A model generated the notes under the pieces. That model saw only the letters and a program-made list of their open reading frames with translations, made no database searches and was not told where the DNA came from. A stretch of DNA of 64,000 nt from NCBI RefSeq assembly GCF_040869045.1, contig NC_090323.1, positions 153,470,426 to 153,534,425 on the forward strand, given 5' to 3'. This stretch comes from Eurosta solidaginis. Lineage: Eukaryota > Arthropoda > Insecta > Diptera > Tephritidae. Made by a program: the position numbers and the translations under genes. How positions within the stretch are numbered: the first letter of the stretch is position 1; every line of letters begins with the position of its first letter. Positions 46,278-56,676 of the stretch are shown piece after piece.

Positions 46278-48043
46278 TGCCGAAATCAGGAACAAAAGTA
46301 GCACCTAGCTGCCGAATCTGCAATAAACCGGACGATTCGGAAAAGGTATGCTGCGACATATGCGATCAATGGTGTACCACTTTGTATGCGTAAACGTGAC
46401 TGCTGAAATTGAGCACGAGGACTGGCGTTGCTTATACAGCTCAGTCGCCCCCAATACGTCCCTGTTGAATACAAGCACCAACGAGGCTAGTGGCGGTCCC
46501 CCGCCTTCTGGAAAGGCCAACGAAGGGCAGATAACACACACTCGCGATCAACCATCGCAAGATGATCAACATTGCCGCACCTCAAAGACCTCTAACCGTG
46601 GTGATACAGGGGGTAAAGCACGTCGTATCCAGGCTGAGGCCAAATTACTCGAAGAACAAGAACTGCTGCAGCAAAAGGAATCACTACTCGACAAACGTAG
46701 AAAACTCCTGCAACAAATAGAAGCAGAAGAAGATTCCGACCCGGATGAAGAGTTAAATGTGACCGCTGTACAAAAGTGGTTAAATGCAACTGGGATCACT
46801 CTACCCAATTCTGTGCCATTCAAAACACCGATGTCAAACCAGCAGCTCCCCAGCGGGCAACAAGTGAGCTCCTCCACAAAGTGTCAAAGAAGGGACAATT
46901 CGTACAGCGACGAAATTCAGCGTAATATGGAGTTTCTGATGCAAAAGCTCTCTACTCTTGAGCAACAATTGAAAACTCGAGCCGCTCCCGTAGGCAGCCC
47001 CACCTGGTTCCCTAACCTGACGCCGGATGGTGCTTCATTACCTAAACAATCTTCGACAGCAAGGCCTGTAGTACAATCACAACAACATCCCTGCATTACA
47101 AGTAACCAGCTGGCTGCACGCAAGGGTCTATGTAAGGAGCTTCCCAAATTCGACCGGAGGAATGACCTCTATTTGTAGCTACCTACCAGCAAACGACTAA
47201 ACTGTGTGGGTTTTCAGAAGGGGAGAATTTAATTTGTTTGCGCCAAGCGTTAGAAGGGCCGGCACGCAATGCTGTACGTAACCTTCTCCTTCACGCCTCT
47301 TGTGTTCCTCAAATAATAGAAACACAAAATGAAGTTCGGTCGACCCGAACTTATTATTAGCGTTCTCCTAGGTCGAATCAGGGATATACCAGCAGTCAAG
47401 GAAAACCGCCTTGAGACTCTTGTAGATTTGGCACTGGAAGTGCAAAATGTTTGCGCTACGATGAAAGCCTCAAACATGTTGTGCCACCTAAACAATCCCG
47501 AACTGGAACAGGAGTTGGTAGGCAAACTACCAGGCTTGCTCGCTGCATTCTGGGGCATGCACAAGTTGCAGCTACCTACGTGCAACCTCGAAAGCTTTGG
47601 AAACTGGCTCTTTCAGCTCGCGCAGGGAGCGAACAGCGTAATAGTGCCATGTAACATAACCAAGGGCCACACCAAGCGTGGATATCTCAACGCGCACACG
47701 AATGACCCCAAACCAAAGGCTAAAGCGTGCTTAATATGCCTCGGAAATTGTACCTCTGCCGACAGATGCGTTGAGTTTCGGGGAATGAGCAGGGCGGAAC
47801 GCTGGAGTTTAGTTCGGAGGCAAAAACTTTGTCGACGTTGCTTGAAAAGGCATAATAAATACCCATGTTCATCTACTACTGCCTGCAATGTAGATGGTTG
47901 CAACCTCACGCAACACCCCCTTCGGCATAAACAATCTACTATAGTCCTGGACAAAACCCTGTATAACCCTTCAGTTAATGCACATAGCAGCGATGCTGAT
48001 TCAATCCTCTTTCGTGTCTTACCGGATACACTTTATGGTAACA
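46278..48043 (+). pseudogene. gag: BEL/Pao gag and start of protease, broken
   Basis: Starts at ATG 46278. The first 38 codons hold a PHD-finger-like metal-binding pattern (CRIC, VCCDICDQWC) whose last part (EDWRCLYS) is found in another frame from 46348, so one frameshift splits it. A charged coiled coil follows (LLEEQELLQQKESLLDKRRK, about 46640-46700). Capsid-like sequence continues past a stop at 47176 (KLCGFSEGENLICLRQALEG). From 47329 the frame runs to two Cys-rich knuckles (CLICLGNCTSADRC; CRRCLKRHNKYPC). It enters the protease (ILFRVLPDTLYGN) and is cut there by element B at 48044. Confidence 0.8.
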
Positions 48044-48047
48044 ATAT

Positions 48048-48718
48048 TGTTACGAATATTAGCAAAACTAAGGAGTGCTGCCAGCTCTAAGCCGATCTAA
48101 GCAGTGACGTGAATGCACATCAATAATTCAATCATTATGTATCTACATAAACGAATCAATAATTGCGTCTACACATATGTACACATTCCGACGAGCAACA
48201 TTTAAATACAAGGCAGCGAGAGATGAGATGTCACACACCGATGAATTTACTTATACGCTTATGTGTGTGCGGGAGACTGTAAACTACAAACACATGCATA
48301 TACCTTATCTGAGTTGTCACAAGAGAGAGCAAGAATTTGTGCACGTAGTTGTGGCTGGCGATTTTGTAGCCGAAACAACTAGTAACTTCTGGAAATCGAA
48401 GAGCCTAGAAGTATGCAGCGTAAACTATAAAAGCGATGCAGGCGAGTAAGAAGTAATTCAGTTTGATTTGAATTGTCAAGCAGTTACGAGTAAGACGATA
48501 TCTAGCGAGCAATAGCACTATTATTTTGAAAGTCAGTTTCCTTTAAGATATCAGTTTGGTTATTAAGCTATTCGTTGCACAGTTTGAGTGTTATTGTGAA
48601 GTACTTAATAAAGGCCATTTTTCCATCATTCAATATTGGAGTTATTTATTCAACAGTTTAGTGATTCGAACTTAGCAGAGGATTGCAAATAAGAGGATTT
48701 GCAAGTAAATTCGTTACA
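48048..48718 (+). repeat. 5' LTR of element B
   Basis: 671 bp, TG...CA ends. Shares its first ~95 bp and last ~150 bp with the element A LTR; the middle is different sequence. Confidence 0.9.
48426..48433 (+). promoter_or_regulatory. TATA box of element B LTR
   Basis: TATAAAAG in CTATAAAAGCGATG, about 180 bp before AATAAAGG (48607-48612), the likely polyadenylation signal. The counterpart in element A's 3' LTR is TATAAAAG at 56472-56479. Confidence 0.65.
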
Positions 48719-48720
48719 AT

Positions 48721-48733
48721 TGGTGTCAGAAGA
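48721..48733 (+). other. Primer binding site, tRNA-Leu type (element B)
   Basis: TGGTGTCAGAAG two bases after the LTR, identical to that of element A. Confidence 0.65.
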
Positions 48734-48769
48734 GGAATTGTTGAATAAATTCCAAAGGACAACAAGGAC

Positions 48770-51211
48770 ATGGCAAAGTTCGGTGAATTGAAGATCCAGC
48801 AACTAAAGAAGGAGTTGGAGACCCGTGGATTGAATACAAGCGGCGTTAAACTTGAACTTCAGGCCCGGCTACGAGAGGCAATGGAAGCAGAAGGAATTGA
48901 TGTGGAAGAGCATGTCTTTCATCTTGATAGCGAGGAGACAACAAAAATTGAAGAGAAAAACGAAACATCGCAGACGGTTACCAGCACAGACTTGAACATA
49001 ATTTTAGCTGCAATATCTGCTCAAACATCGACAGTGTCATCTCAACTGGCAGAACAGCAAACATATATGGAATCGCAGGAGAACCGACTAACATCGAAGA
49101 TTGAAGCACAACTTGAAGAACAGAAGACGTATATGGTATCCCAACTGGAGTCGCAGGAAACCCGTATAACATCCAAGATGGAAACGCAATTGGACGAACA
49201 GAAGACATATATGGCATCCCAACTGGAATCGCAGGAGACACGCATAACATCAAAGATGGAAGAACAAGAAGAGCGCTTATCATTACAGGTGGCACAAATG
49301 TCTTCACAGTTAGAAGCACAGAAAGCAAGGGTAACATCAAAGCTGGAAGCGCAGGATGCAAAAATCGCTCAATTTCAGGCAGAAGTCGATGATTTGAAGG
49401 GTCGTATGGAGCAGTTACAATTAAATCGTCCAGCAGTTTCAGCGAGTAATCCAAAGGTAAAAACACCATCCTTTGACGGTTCTGTTCCTTTCCAGGTCTT
49501 TAAGCTACAGTTTGAGAAGACCGCAGCAGTGAACAACTGGAATGTGGAAGATAAAGTTGCCGCGCTCTTCGTAGCATTGAAAGGACCAGCTGCCGAAATC
49601 TTACAGACTATTCCAGAGTACGAACGGAACAGTTATGAAACATTGATGAGCGCTTTAGAGAGACGTTACGGAAGCGAGCATAGGAAACAGATATTCCAAA
49701 TTGAGTTGCAAAACCGTCACCAAAGAGCGGATGAGACTTTGCAGGAGTTTGCCTCGGATGTTGAAAAGTTGGCTCATCTCGCAAATGCGGACGCACCTGT
49801 GGAATACACCGAGAGGGTAAAAATCCAGAGTTTTATAAACGGCATACGGGACGTAGAAACGAAACGAGCGACATATGCAAACCCAAAACCCACATTCGCA
49901 GAAACGGTATCGCATGCTCTGATTCAGGAAACAGCGTCGCTTTTGTGTAAGCCAGTCTTCAAAGCACGCCGTGTGGAAGTAGAAAGGCCAGAGTGGGTAG
50001 ACACAATTTTGGAAGCACTAAAGGGATCTCAACAGAAGAATGCCGCAGTTATTAAATGTTTTAAGTGCGGCAACCCAGGTCACATTGCACGTCATTGCGA
50101 TCTTGGTCCTAATAGTTCCAACAATGTGGGTGGCCGTAAACGCAAAGCTGGCGGAAATGAGCAAGAGCGTGTCGAAAGTAAAGAACGAAAACTTGCCCCA
50201 GCTATTGAATGCCCTGTGATATCTGTGTCGCAAATTGGAAGGAAATCAAGCAGTCTTACCGTCAGAGGGAATGTGGATGGCAAAGAACGAATACTGACTG
50301 TAGATACGGGCGCATCTCATTCCTTGATCCGATCTGACTTGATCAACAGGAGAGTAAAACCGTTACCTGGAGCAAAGTTGCGTACGGTCACTGGCGAGTA
50401 TAACCAAGTTCAGGGAGAAGTGATATGTGAAGTATTGATTGGGAAGGTCATGGTCCTACACAAATTTGTTGTGGCGGAGATTGTTGATGAAGTTATATTG
50501 GGAGTAGATTTCTTGGTTGACCATGACATTAAGATCGATATGCAGAGAAGGGTGATGCGTTATGAGAACCAAGATGTGCCACTTAACTTTAGTTTGGAAA
50601 AAGGGTTCAGCAGTAATCGGGTACTGGTGGAGAAGACTCGACGAAGGCCACGGAAGTCGAAGGCAAAGGTTGATAGATCGAATGGGCCAAATAAATCAAA
50701 ATCAAAAGTACCTGCGAGAGAAACACTGGCATTGACAAAACGTAAAAGACCCAGGAAAATGAAGCAACGAATTTTCGAGAAGGAATGCGAAGGTAGTTTC
50801 AATCCAGCGCGCACTTTTGTTGGGAAACGTCGGAACGATACTGAGTATGTGAAGCCAATCCGTCAAGAACAAGCTCTACAAAGTAGTTCTTCATTGGCCA
50901 AGCAACAGAGTGCGAGAGAACGATCCAGAATAATGAGTAGTAAGATGGAACACAGGTACGGCAGGGAAAATAATTCGGAAGGTTTCCGGAATGGAGATTT
51001 GGTACTGTTAAACAACCCTCACCGGCGGAAAGGTGTTCCAGCCCAATTTCGGTGCAGTTGGGAAGGCCCGTACAAAGTTGTGAAGAAGATCAGTGATACC
51101 GTCTACCGCATACAAACCACTGGGAAACCACGGATTAGAAGGGTGGTACATTTGGAGATGCTAGCGACGTTTAGATTGAGAGATTTGTCTGATCGGGACG
51201 ATCAGACTTAG
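48770..51211 (+). CDS. Gag-protease-integrase tail fusion polyprotein, 813 aa
   Basis: One uninterrupted frame starting at ATG 48770, 49 nt after the primer site. Domains in order: SAP-like DNA-binding motif (about residues 3-38, KIQQLKKELETRGLNTSG), heptad-rich coiled coil with duplicated segments (about 85-220), capsid-like region (VKTPSFDG onwards, about 229-400), zinc knuckle CFKCGNPGHIARHC (about 430-443), and protease with VDTGASHS (about 511) and VILGVDFL. An Arg/Lys-rich bridge (about 620-670) and the start of the RT linker (KPIRQ) then jump straight to the integrase C-terminal module (NGDLVLLNNPH, WEGPYKVV), ending about 8 nt before the purine tract. Polymerase and integrase catalytic parts are absent. 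Intact gag would usually be longer-lived than pol only if selected, or if the element is young. Confidence 0.85.
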   Translation: MAKFGELKIQQLKKELETRGLNTSGVKLELQARLREAMEAEGIDVEEHVFHLDSEETTKIEEKNETSQTVTSTDLNIILAAISAQTSTVSSQLAEQQTYMESQENRLTSKIEAQLEEQKTYMVSQLESQETRITSKMETQLDEQKTYMASQLESQETRITSKMEEQEERLSLQVAQMSSQLEAQKARVTSKLEAQDAKIAQFQAEVDDLKGRMEQLQLNRPAVSASNPKVKTPSFDGSVPFQVFKLQFEKTAAVNNWNVEDKVAALFVALKGPAAEILQTIPEYERNSYETLMSALERRYGSEHRKQIFQIELQNRHQRADETLQEFASDVEKLAHLANADAPVEYTERVKIQSFINGIRDVETKRATYANPKPTFAETVSHALIQETASLLCKPVFKARRVEVERPEWVDTILEALKGSQQKNAAVIKCFKCGNPGHIARHCDLGPNSSNNVGGRKRKAGGNEQERVESKERKLAPAIECPVISVSQIGRKSSSLTVRGNVDGKERILTVDTGASHSLIRSDLINRRVKPLPGAKLRTVTGEYNQVQGEVICEVLIGKVMVLHKFVVAEIVDEVILGVDFLVDHDIKIDMQRRVMRYENQDVPLNFSLEKGFSSNRVLVEKTRRRPRKSKAKVDRSNGPNKSKSKVPARETLALTKRKRPRKMKQRIFEKECEGSFNPARTFVGKRRNDTEYVKPIRQEQALQSSSSLAKQQSARERSRIMSSKMEHRYGRENNSEGFRNGDLVLLNNPHRRKGVPAQFRCSWEGPYKVVKKISDTVYRIQTTGKPRIRRVVHLEMLATFRLRDLSDRDDQT

Positions 51212-51222
51212 GTGGAGGGCAG
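51210..51222 (+). other. Polypurine tract of element B
   Basis: AGGTGGAGGGCAG directly before the 3' LTR; the same sequence precedes the 3' LTR of element A (56152-56164). Confidence 0.75.
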
Positions 51223-51893
51223 TGTTACGAATATTAGCAAAATTAAGGAGTGCTGCCAGCTCTAAGCCGATCTAAGCAGTGACGTGAATGCACATCAATA
51301 ATTCAATCATTATGTATCTACATAAACGAATCAATAATTGCGTCTACACATATGTACACATTCCGACGAGCAACATTTACATACAAGGCAGCGAGAGATG
51401 AGATGTCACACACCGATGAATTTACTTATACGCTTATGTGTGTGCGGGAGACTGTAAACTACAAACACATGCATATACCTTATCTGAGTTGTCACAAGAG
51501 AGAGCAATAATTTGTGCACGTAGTTGTGGCTGGCGATTTTGTAGCCGAAACAACTAGTAACTTCTGGAAATCGAAGAGCCTAGAAGTATGCAGCGTAAAC
51601 TATAAAAGCGATGCAGGCGAGTAAGAAGTAATTCAGTTTGATTTGAATTGTCAAGCAGTTACGAGTAAGACGATATCTAGCGAGCAATAGCACTATTATT
51701 TTGAAAGTCAGTTTCCTTTAAGATATCAGTTTGGTTATTAAGCTATTCGTTGCACAGTTTGAGTGTTATTGTGAAGTACTTAATAAAGGCCATTTTTCCA
51801 TCATTCAATATTGGAGTTATTTATTCAACAGTTTAGTGATTCGAACTTAGCAGAGGATTGCAAATAAGAGGATTTGCAAGTAAATTCGTTACA
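51223..51893 (+). repeat. 3' LTR of element B
   Basis: 671 bp; differences from the 5' LTR seen at the AAACTAAGG/AAATTAAGG, ATTTAAATAC/ATTTACATAC and GCAAGAATT/GCAATAATT positions. Confidence 0.9.
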
Positions 51894-53415
51894 ATATGAT
51901 ACTGGAAACATACGCTTTTTTCGATGACGGTTCATCGCTAACGCTAATTGATGCTGAGCTGCAAAAGAGTTTGTATGTAGACGGGACCCCACACCCGCTT
52001 TGCCTTAAATGGACGGCTGACGCACGCCGATACGAAGACGAGTCTTTTGTGTTTGATTTGGAAATTTCGGCTGTTAGTTCCAACAAGCGTTTTGTTCTAA
52101 AAGATGTGCGAACAGTTCGCAGCCTTGAACTGCCGATGCAGACTGTTGATGTCAATAAGCTCCAAGCCAAGTATGCATATTTAACAGGCATCCCGTTGTC
52201 ATCGTACTCTAATGCCGTACCAAGGCTGTTAATAGGACTGAATAATAGTCGGCTTAGCCAAAGTCTAAAAATAAGGGAAGGGTGAACAGATGAACCAACA
52301 GCCGAAAAAACTCGAGTAGGGTGGAATTTGAAAGGAGCCATAGCAACAAATGAATCACAATGCCAATTTACCTACCACACATTCCATGCCTGCGACTGTG
52401 AAAACGCTGACAACGCTGAGTTATTGCAGATCGTTAAAAATCATATCTGCCTCGAAAACGTGGACGTCTCTAATAAATCAGAAGCATTATCATCTGCCGA
52501 GGACAAATACGCGCTCAAACAGCTCAAAACCAACACAAAACGCGTAGATGGTAGCTACGAAATGGGTCTGCTCTGGAAGTGCGGTACTACTTCGCATCCT
52601 GACAGCCTACCGATGGCACTTCGACGAGCCAAATGCCTGGAAGCAAAACTGCAAAGGAATCCTGTACTGGCCGAAACACTCTAAGCTAAAGTACATACAC
52701 GGATAAAGGGTACGCGAAGCAGCTTCCAACTGCATCATTGTCGAAAGGTAAGGCTTGGTATCTACCAATATTTCCTGTATAGAACGCAAACAAACCGGGG
52801 AAGGTGCGAATAGTCTGGGACGCAGCTGCCAAAGCGAATAACATATATCTTAACTCTATGTTGCTCAAGGGACCCGATCAACTAACATGTCTGTTGTCGG
52901 TCCTTCGAAGATTTCGGCAACGCGCAGTGGCGGTCAGCGGTGATATCGAAGAAATGTTTCACCAGATTCAAATACGTTCTCAAGACCAAGACTATCAACG
53001 CTTTCTTTGGCTCGACCCTGGCGCTGCCGAACCATCGGTGTTCGTTATGACGGTAATGACCTTTGGCGCCACCTGTTCGCCCAGTAGTGCGCAGTATGTT
53101 AAAAACTTAAACGTAGAAGAGTATCGCAACCTCTACCCTCGGGCCGTCGGTTGCATTGTCAACAACCATTATGTCGATGATATGCTGGACAGCGTGGATT
53201 CAGCATCAGAGGCAATTCATGCACAAGGCGGGTTTAATGTTAGGAGTTGGCGGTCAAACTCCGAAGGGGTTCTAAAAGTGTTGAAAACCGCTGCCACCGA
53301 CTCTGAGATCAATTTCAATACCAGTGCTGAAATACCTGCAGAAAAAATCCTAGGTCTTTGGTGGAACGCTGGGGATGATGGTTTTACCTTCCGGGTGGCT
53401 CACCACCATTAGGTT
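51894..53415 (+). pseudogene. pol: BEL/Pao pol, protease to RT, broken
   Basis: Continues the protease after element B: YAFFDDGSSLTLIDAE is the A17 peptidase active-site region (Asp-Asp-Gly-Ser, about 51918). The frame stops at 52283 and restarts at 52328 with MGLLWK and LPMALRRAKCLEAKL. RT follows from 52804 in a third frame: VRIVWDAAAKA, VAVSGDIEEMFHQIQI (catalytic Asp), MTFGATCSPSSAQY and NNHYVDDMLDS (YVDD, about 53170). Two or three frameshifts or stops separate these parts. BEL RTs use YVDD, so the motif is intact, but the protein is not. Confidence 0.85.
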
Positions 53416-54267
53416 TCGTTACTACTAAAGGCAGATCACCACCCTACCAAAAGAGAGGTGCTTAGAGTAGTTATGAGTGTGTTTGATCCCCTAGGAATGC
53501 TGGGTTTTTTTGTAATATACGCTAAGGTTGTTTTGCAGGACATATGGCGCTCTGAGTGTCAATGGGATGACAAAATTCGAGACGACCAGCGCTGCAGCTG
53601 GTTATAATGGATTGAACAAATTTCGAAAATTGAAAAATTACAGATCCCACGCTGTTACTTCAAGAATCTTAGCCCTGGATCCGAGTTGGAGCTACACGTA
53701 TTTGTTGACGCCAGTGAGAATGCATTCACAGCGGTGTGCTATCTGCGGCACACTTTATACGGTGAAGTCCAGTGTACATTAATAAGTAGCAAAGCGAAGG
53801 TGGCGCCGTTAAAAATGCTCTCTATCCCTCAACTTGAGCTGCAGGCGGCAGTTATAGGAGCAAGGCTGGCCGCTGGTGTAATTAGGTCACATACATTGCA
53901 TATCAAAAGAAGTACCTTCTGGACGGACTCTCGCACCGTACTTTCGTGGATCCGTTCCGATCACAGGCGCTACTCACAGTTCGTGGCCTTCCGGGTAAGT
54001 GAGATACTGGAGCTAACCGAAACAGACAGCTGGCGATGGGTTCCTTCAGCGGAGAACGTGGCCGATGATGTGACTAAGTGGCAGACAGCTCCCGTTATTT
54101 CAAATGAAAATCGCTGGTTTAACGGCCCGGAATTCTTAAACTGTAACCCGCAACACTGGCCAAGCGACATCCCAATTGCAGATACAACTCAAGAAGAGCT
54201 CAGAGCGAAATATGTCGGTTTTCACAACCGAGCACAACTGGACGACAGACCGATGGGGATACATTAA
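53416..54267 (+). pseudogene. BEL/Pao RNase H region, broken
   Basis: KREVLRVVMSVFDPLGMLGF (53449-53508) is the connection domain that leads from RT. A stop at 53605 precedes LELHVFVDASENAFTAVCYL, with the RNase H Asp. KMLSIPQLELQAAVIGARLA (second acid) and FWTDSRTVLSWI (third acid) follow in one frame, 53686-54267. Active residues look intact; the frame upstream does not. Confidence 0.8.
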
Positions 54268-54269
54268 CG

Positions 54270-55778
54270 TTTTTCAAGATGGACGCGCTTATTGCGCGCA
54301 ACCGCAACAGTTCTATTAGTAGCCCGTACGTGGAAATCATACCGACGAGGGGATCCAGCAGTAAACCTATTAGAAAAGAACGATTTAAAGTTCGCCGAAA
54401 ACCTTCTGCGGAAGGAGGCCCAACACGACGCATATTCCGACGAAATCTCTCTACTTGCTAATGGAAAGCCAATCGACCGGACAAGCACTATCTATAAGCT
54501 GTCAACGTATATCGACGATAAATCGTTTCTAAGACTAGAAGGAAGAGTAAAGATATCTGGGCGGCCCAACCCCATTATTCTACCGAGGAATCATAACATC
54601 ACTAAACTAATAGTCTCCGATTATCACATCAGATACCGACATGCCAACTCTGAGACAGTCGTTAATGAGGTACGCCAAGTATTTTGGATCCCCAGACTTC
54701 GCGTTTTAGTTAACGTAATACGCAGAGAATGCCAAATTTGTCTTAACAACAGGGCCACACCACAGCCACCGAAAATGAGCCATCTTCCCATGGCTAGATT
54801 GACACCCTTCAATCGCCCATTCTCTTATGTAGGCGTCGTTTACTTCGGTCCAATATCAGTGGCGGTACGACGGAGCACAGAGAAGAGGTATGGAGTGCTT
54901 CTAACGTGTTTAACGACTAGAGCCGTGCACATAGAGATAGCACATTCGCTTACATCGGAGTCATGCATCATAGCTATCCGGAGCTTCATGGCAAGGCATG
55001 GTACCCCCCTCGAGTTCTGGAGTGACAACGCCACTAACTTCAAGGCAGCGCAGAACTGTCAACCGCTTTCAGTGCCATGGACAGACATAAAATGGTGAGC
55101 AACTTTACGAGTTCTTTCACAACTTGGAGGTTTATACCGCCAGCATCGCCGCATATGGGTGTAGCCTGGGAACGCCTAGTAAGATCTGTAAAAAACACTC
55201 TTTCTAAGATACTGCCATCTTTACGTCCTTCTGATGAACAACTCCGTGGAGCGCTGATGGAAGTCGAAACAATTGTCAATTCGCGCCCTCTAACATACAT
55301 ACCTCTGGGTCATGAAGACGACGAAGTTCTCACTCCCAACCTTTTTCTGTTAGGCAGCTCGAGTGGAATGAAGCCGTTAGTAGAAATTTCGAACGATCCC
55401 GCACATATGTGCAGAGGCTGGAGGTACGCACAACAAGTGGCAGACATGTTCTGGGGCCGTTGGTTACGTGAGTATTTGCCGATGATCACGCGGCGCACAA
55501 AGTGGTTCGAGAGAGTTAAACCTATCGAGAAGGGAGATGTCGTGTACATAAATTGCTGGCCAAAGGGAAGAGTGATCTCAGTCAAGAAAAGTCCTGATGG
55601 ACAGGTAAGAAGTGCGAGAGTTAAAACATGCGTCGGTACCTACGAGCGGCCGGCGACGAAACTCGCCGTACTTTCTATAAATGTATCAGGAGGAGAGGTA
55701 GATCATGAAGATATACCGGGGGGAGTGTCACGAAAGATACGGCAGCACCATAGCCTACACTCACATATGTACACGTAG
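54270..55778 (+). pseudogene. BEL/Pao integrase, broken and missing first catalytic Asp
   Basis: 54292-55098 holds the zinc-binding domain (HIRYRHANSETVVNEVRQVF, ECQICLNN) and the catalytic core. The first Asp position reads YVGVVYFGP where BEL integrases have GVDYFGP; the second is present in WSDNATNF. After a frameshift at about 55075, 55077-55778 carries the third acid (GVAWERLVRSV) and the C-terminal part up to the LTR (KPIEKGDVVYINCWPKGRV). Loss of the Asp and the frameshift make it inactive. Confidence 0.8.
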
Positions 55779-56044
55779 CTGTCAACGTTCACTTTCGACG
55801 TTTTTCTTTCTTCTTCGTTTGTTATCATCCTTAACTAAAACCTCCTTTTTACATTGGCTGCCATCAAGACAATGTGTTCTGGAAACTTAATCCTAGGAAA
55901 TCACCAAGAATACCAAAGTAAGAACCATTGATACATTTATAATGAATTCTTTGTAACTATTGTTGTTTGAATAAATATATATTTTAAACGCCGCATAATA
56001 AAGTGCATGTTGTAGAAAATTTGGGCCTGGTGGTTGCTAGGAAT
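55726..56044 (+). repeat. 3' LTR of BEL/Pao element
   Basis: TGTCACGAAAGATACGGCAG to CTAGGAAT, preceded by a purine tract GGGGGGAG (55718-55725). Confidence 0.8.
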
Positions 56045-56164
56045 CGCAAAACAAACCATTGGCAAACCCCGAACCAAAATAAAAGTGTTTCATTTGGAGA
56101 GGCTAGCAGCGTTTAGATCTAGAGATTTGTCTGCTCGGGACGATCAGACTTAGGTGGAGGGCAG
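56045..56164 (+). pseudogene. End of element A integrase and its polypurine tract
   Basis: In one frame reads IGKPRTKIKVFHLERLAAF and then DLSARDDQT before TAG at 56151-56153, matching the last residues of element B (HLEMLATF, DLSDRDDQT). This proves that the two flanks of the BEL element belong to one interrupted element A. GGTGGAGGGCAG precedes the LTR. Confidence 0.9.
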
Positions 56165-56676
56165 TGTTGCGAATATTAGCAACACTAAGGGGTACTACCA
56201 TCTCTAAGCCGATGCTAAGCAGTGACGTGAAAGCACATCTATAATTCAATCATTATGCCTACACATATGTACGTATATGCAGCGGAGAAGCAACAAACAC
56301 ATACAGATATCTCATCAGAGATATGCAATTATAATTGTGGAAGTGTCGCTCACAAACACACGAGTATATGAGAGCTATGCACGTACATCTGTAGTTATAA
56401 TTATAACAGATAACCAACTAGTAGATTCGAGAACAGAAGCGCCTAGAAGATGCAACGAGGAAATCAAAGGGTATAAAAGGCCTCAACAATAGAGGCGCTA
56501 CAAGCAGTTTTGATTAAGCACGCGATCTGTCGGGCAATAGTAGAGTTATTTATTGTGAAGTGCTTTAATAAAGCCCATTTTGCATTATTAACTATTGGAG
56601 TTATTTATTCAACAGTGTAGCGATTCGAACTTTGCAGAGGGTTGCAAATAAGAGGATTTGCGGTAAATTCGTTACA
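56165..56676 (+). repeat. 3' LTR of element A
   Basis: 512 bp, TGTTGCG...CGTTACA, followed by ATAT. TATAAAAG at 56472-56479 is intact here. Confidence 0.9.

Larger units (their letters stand above)
48048..51893 (+). mobile_element. Young gypsy-type derivative (element B) with intact Gag-PR-IN-tail frame
   Basis: LTRs are both exactly 671 bp, TGTTACG...CGTTACA, with a 4-bp duplication ATAT (48044-48047 and 51894-51897) inside the BEL protease. By eye the LTRs differ at about three positions (0.45%), so insertion is recent. It has the tRNA-Leu type primer site and a purine tract at the other end. The internal region is only 2.5 kb because RT, RNase H and the integrase core are gone, yet the single long frame is uninterrupted. 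It is nonautonomous for reverse transcription but able to make Gag. Confidence 0.9.
45910..56044 (+). mobile_element. BEL/Pao LTR retrotransposon, inactive, nested in element A
   Basis: LTRs of about 322 and 319 bp (45910-46231 and 55726-56044) begin (T)GTYACGAAAGATACGGCAG and end CTAGGAAT. They differ at about five positions plus a 3-bp indel. The insertion sits inside the integrase tail of element A: CGCAA appears on both sides, compatible with a 5-bp target duplication, although the internal sequence also starts CGCAA and makes the border ambiguous. It contains gag, an A17-type protease, RT, RNase H and integrase, with element B inserted in the protease. Confidence 0.85.
40592..56676 (+). 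mobile_element. Gypsy-type LTR retrotransposon (element A), old, holding nested insertions
   Basis: Full-length gypsy-group element with 512-bp LTRs on both sides, flanked by ATAT (40588-40591 and 56677-56680). Gag, protease, RT, RNase H and integrase lie in order from 41155 to 45909. The last integrase codons and 3' LTR follow a 10.1-kb BEL/Pao insertion (45910-56044). Many stops and frameshifts make it inactive. By eye the two LTRs differ at about 30 of 512 positions (about 6%), making it the oldest member of the nest. It is a close relative of element B. Confidence 0.85.
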
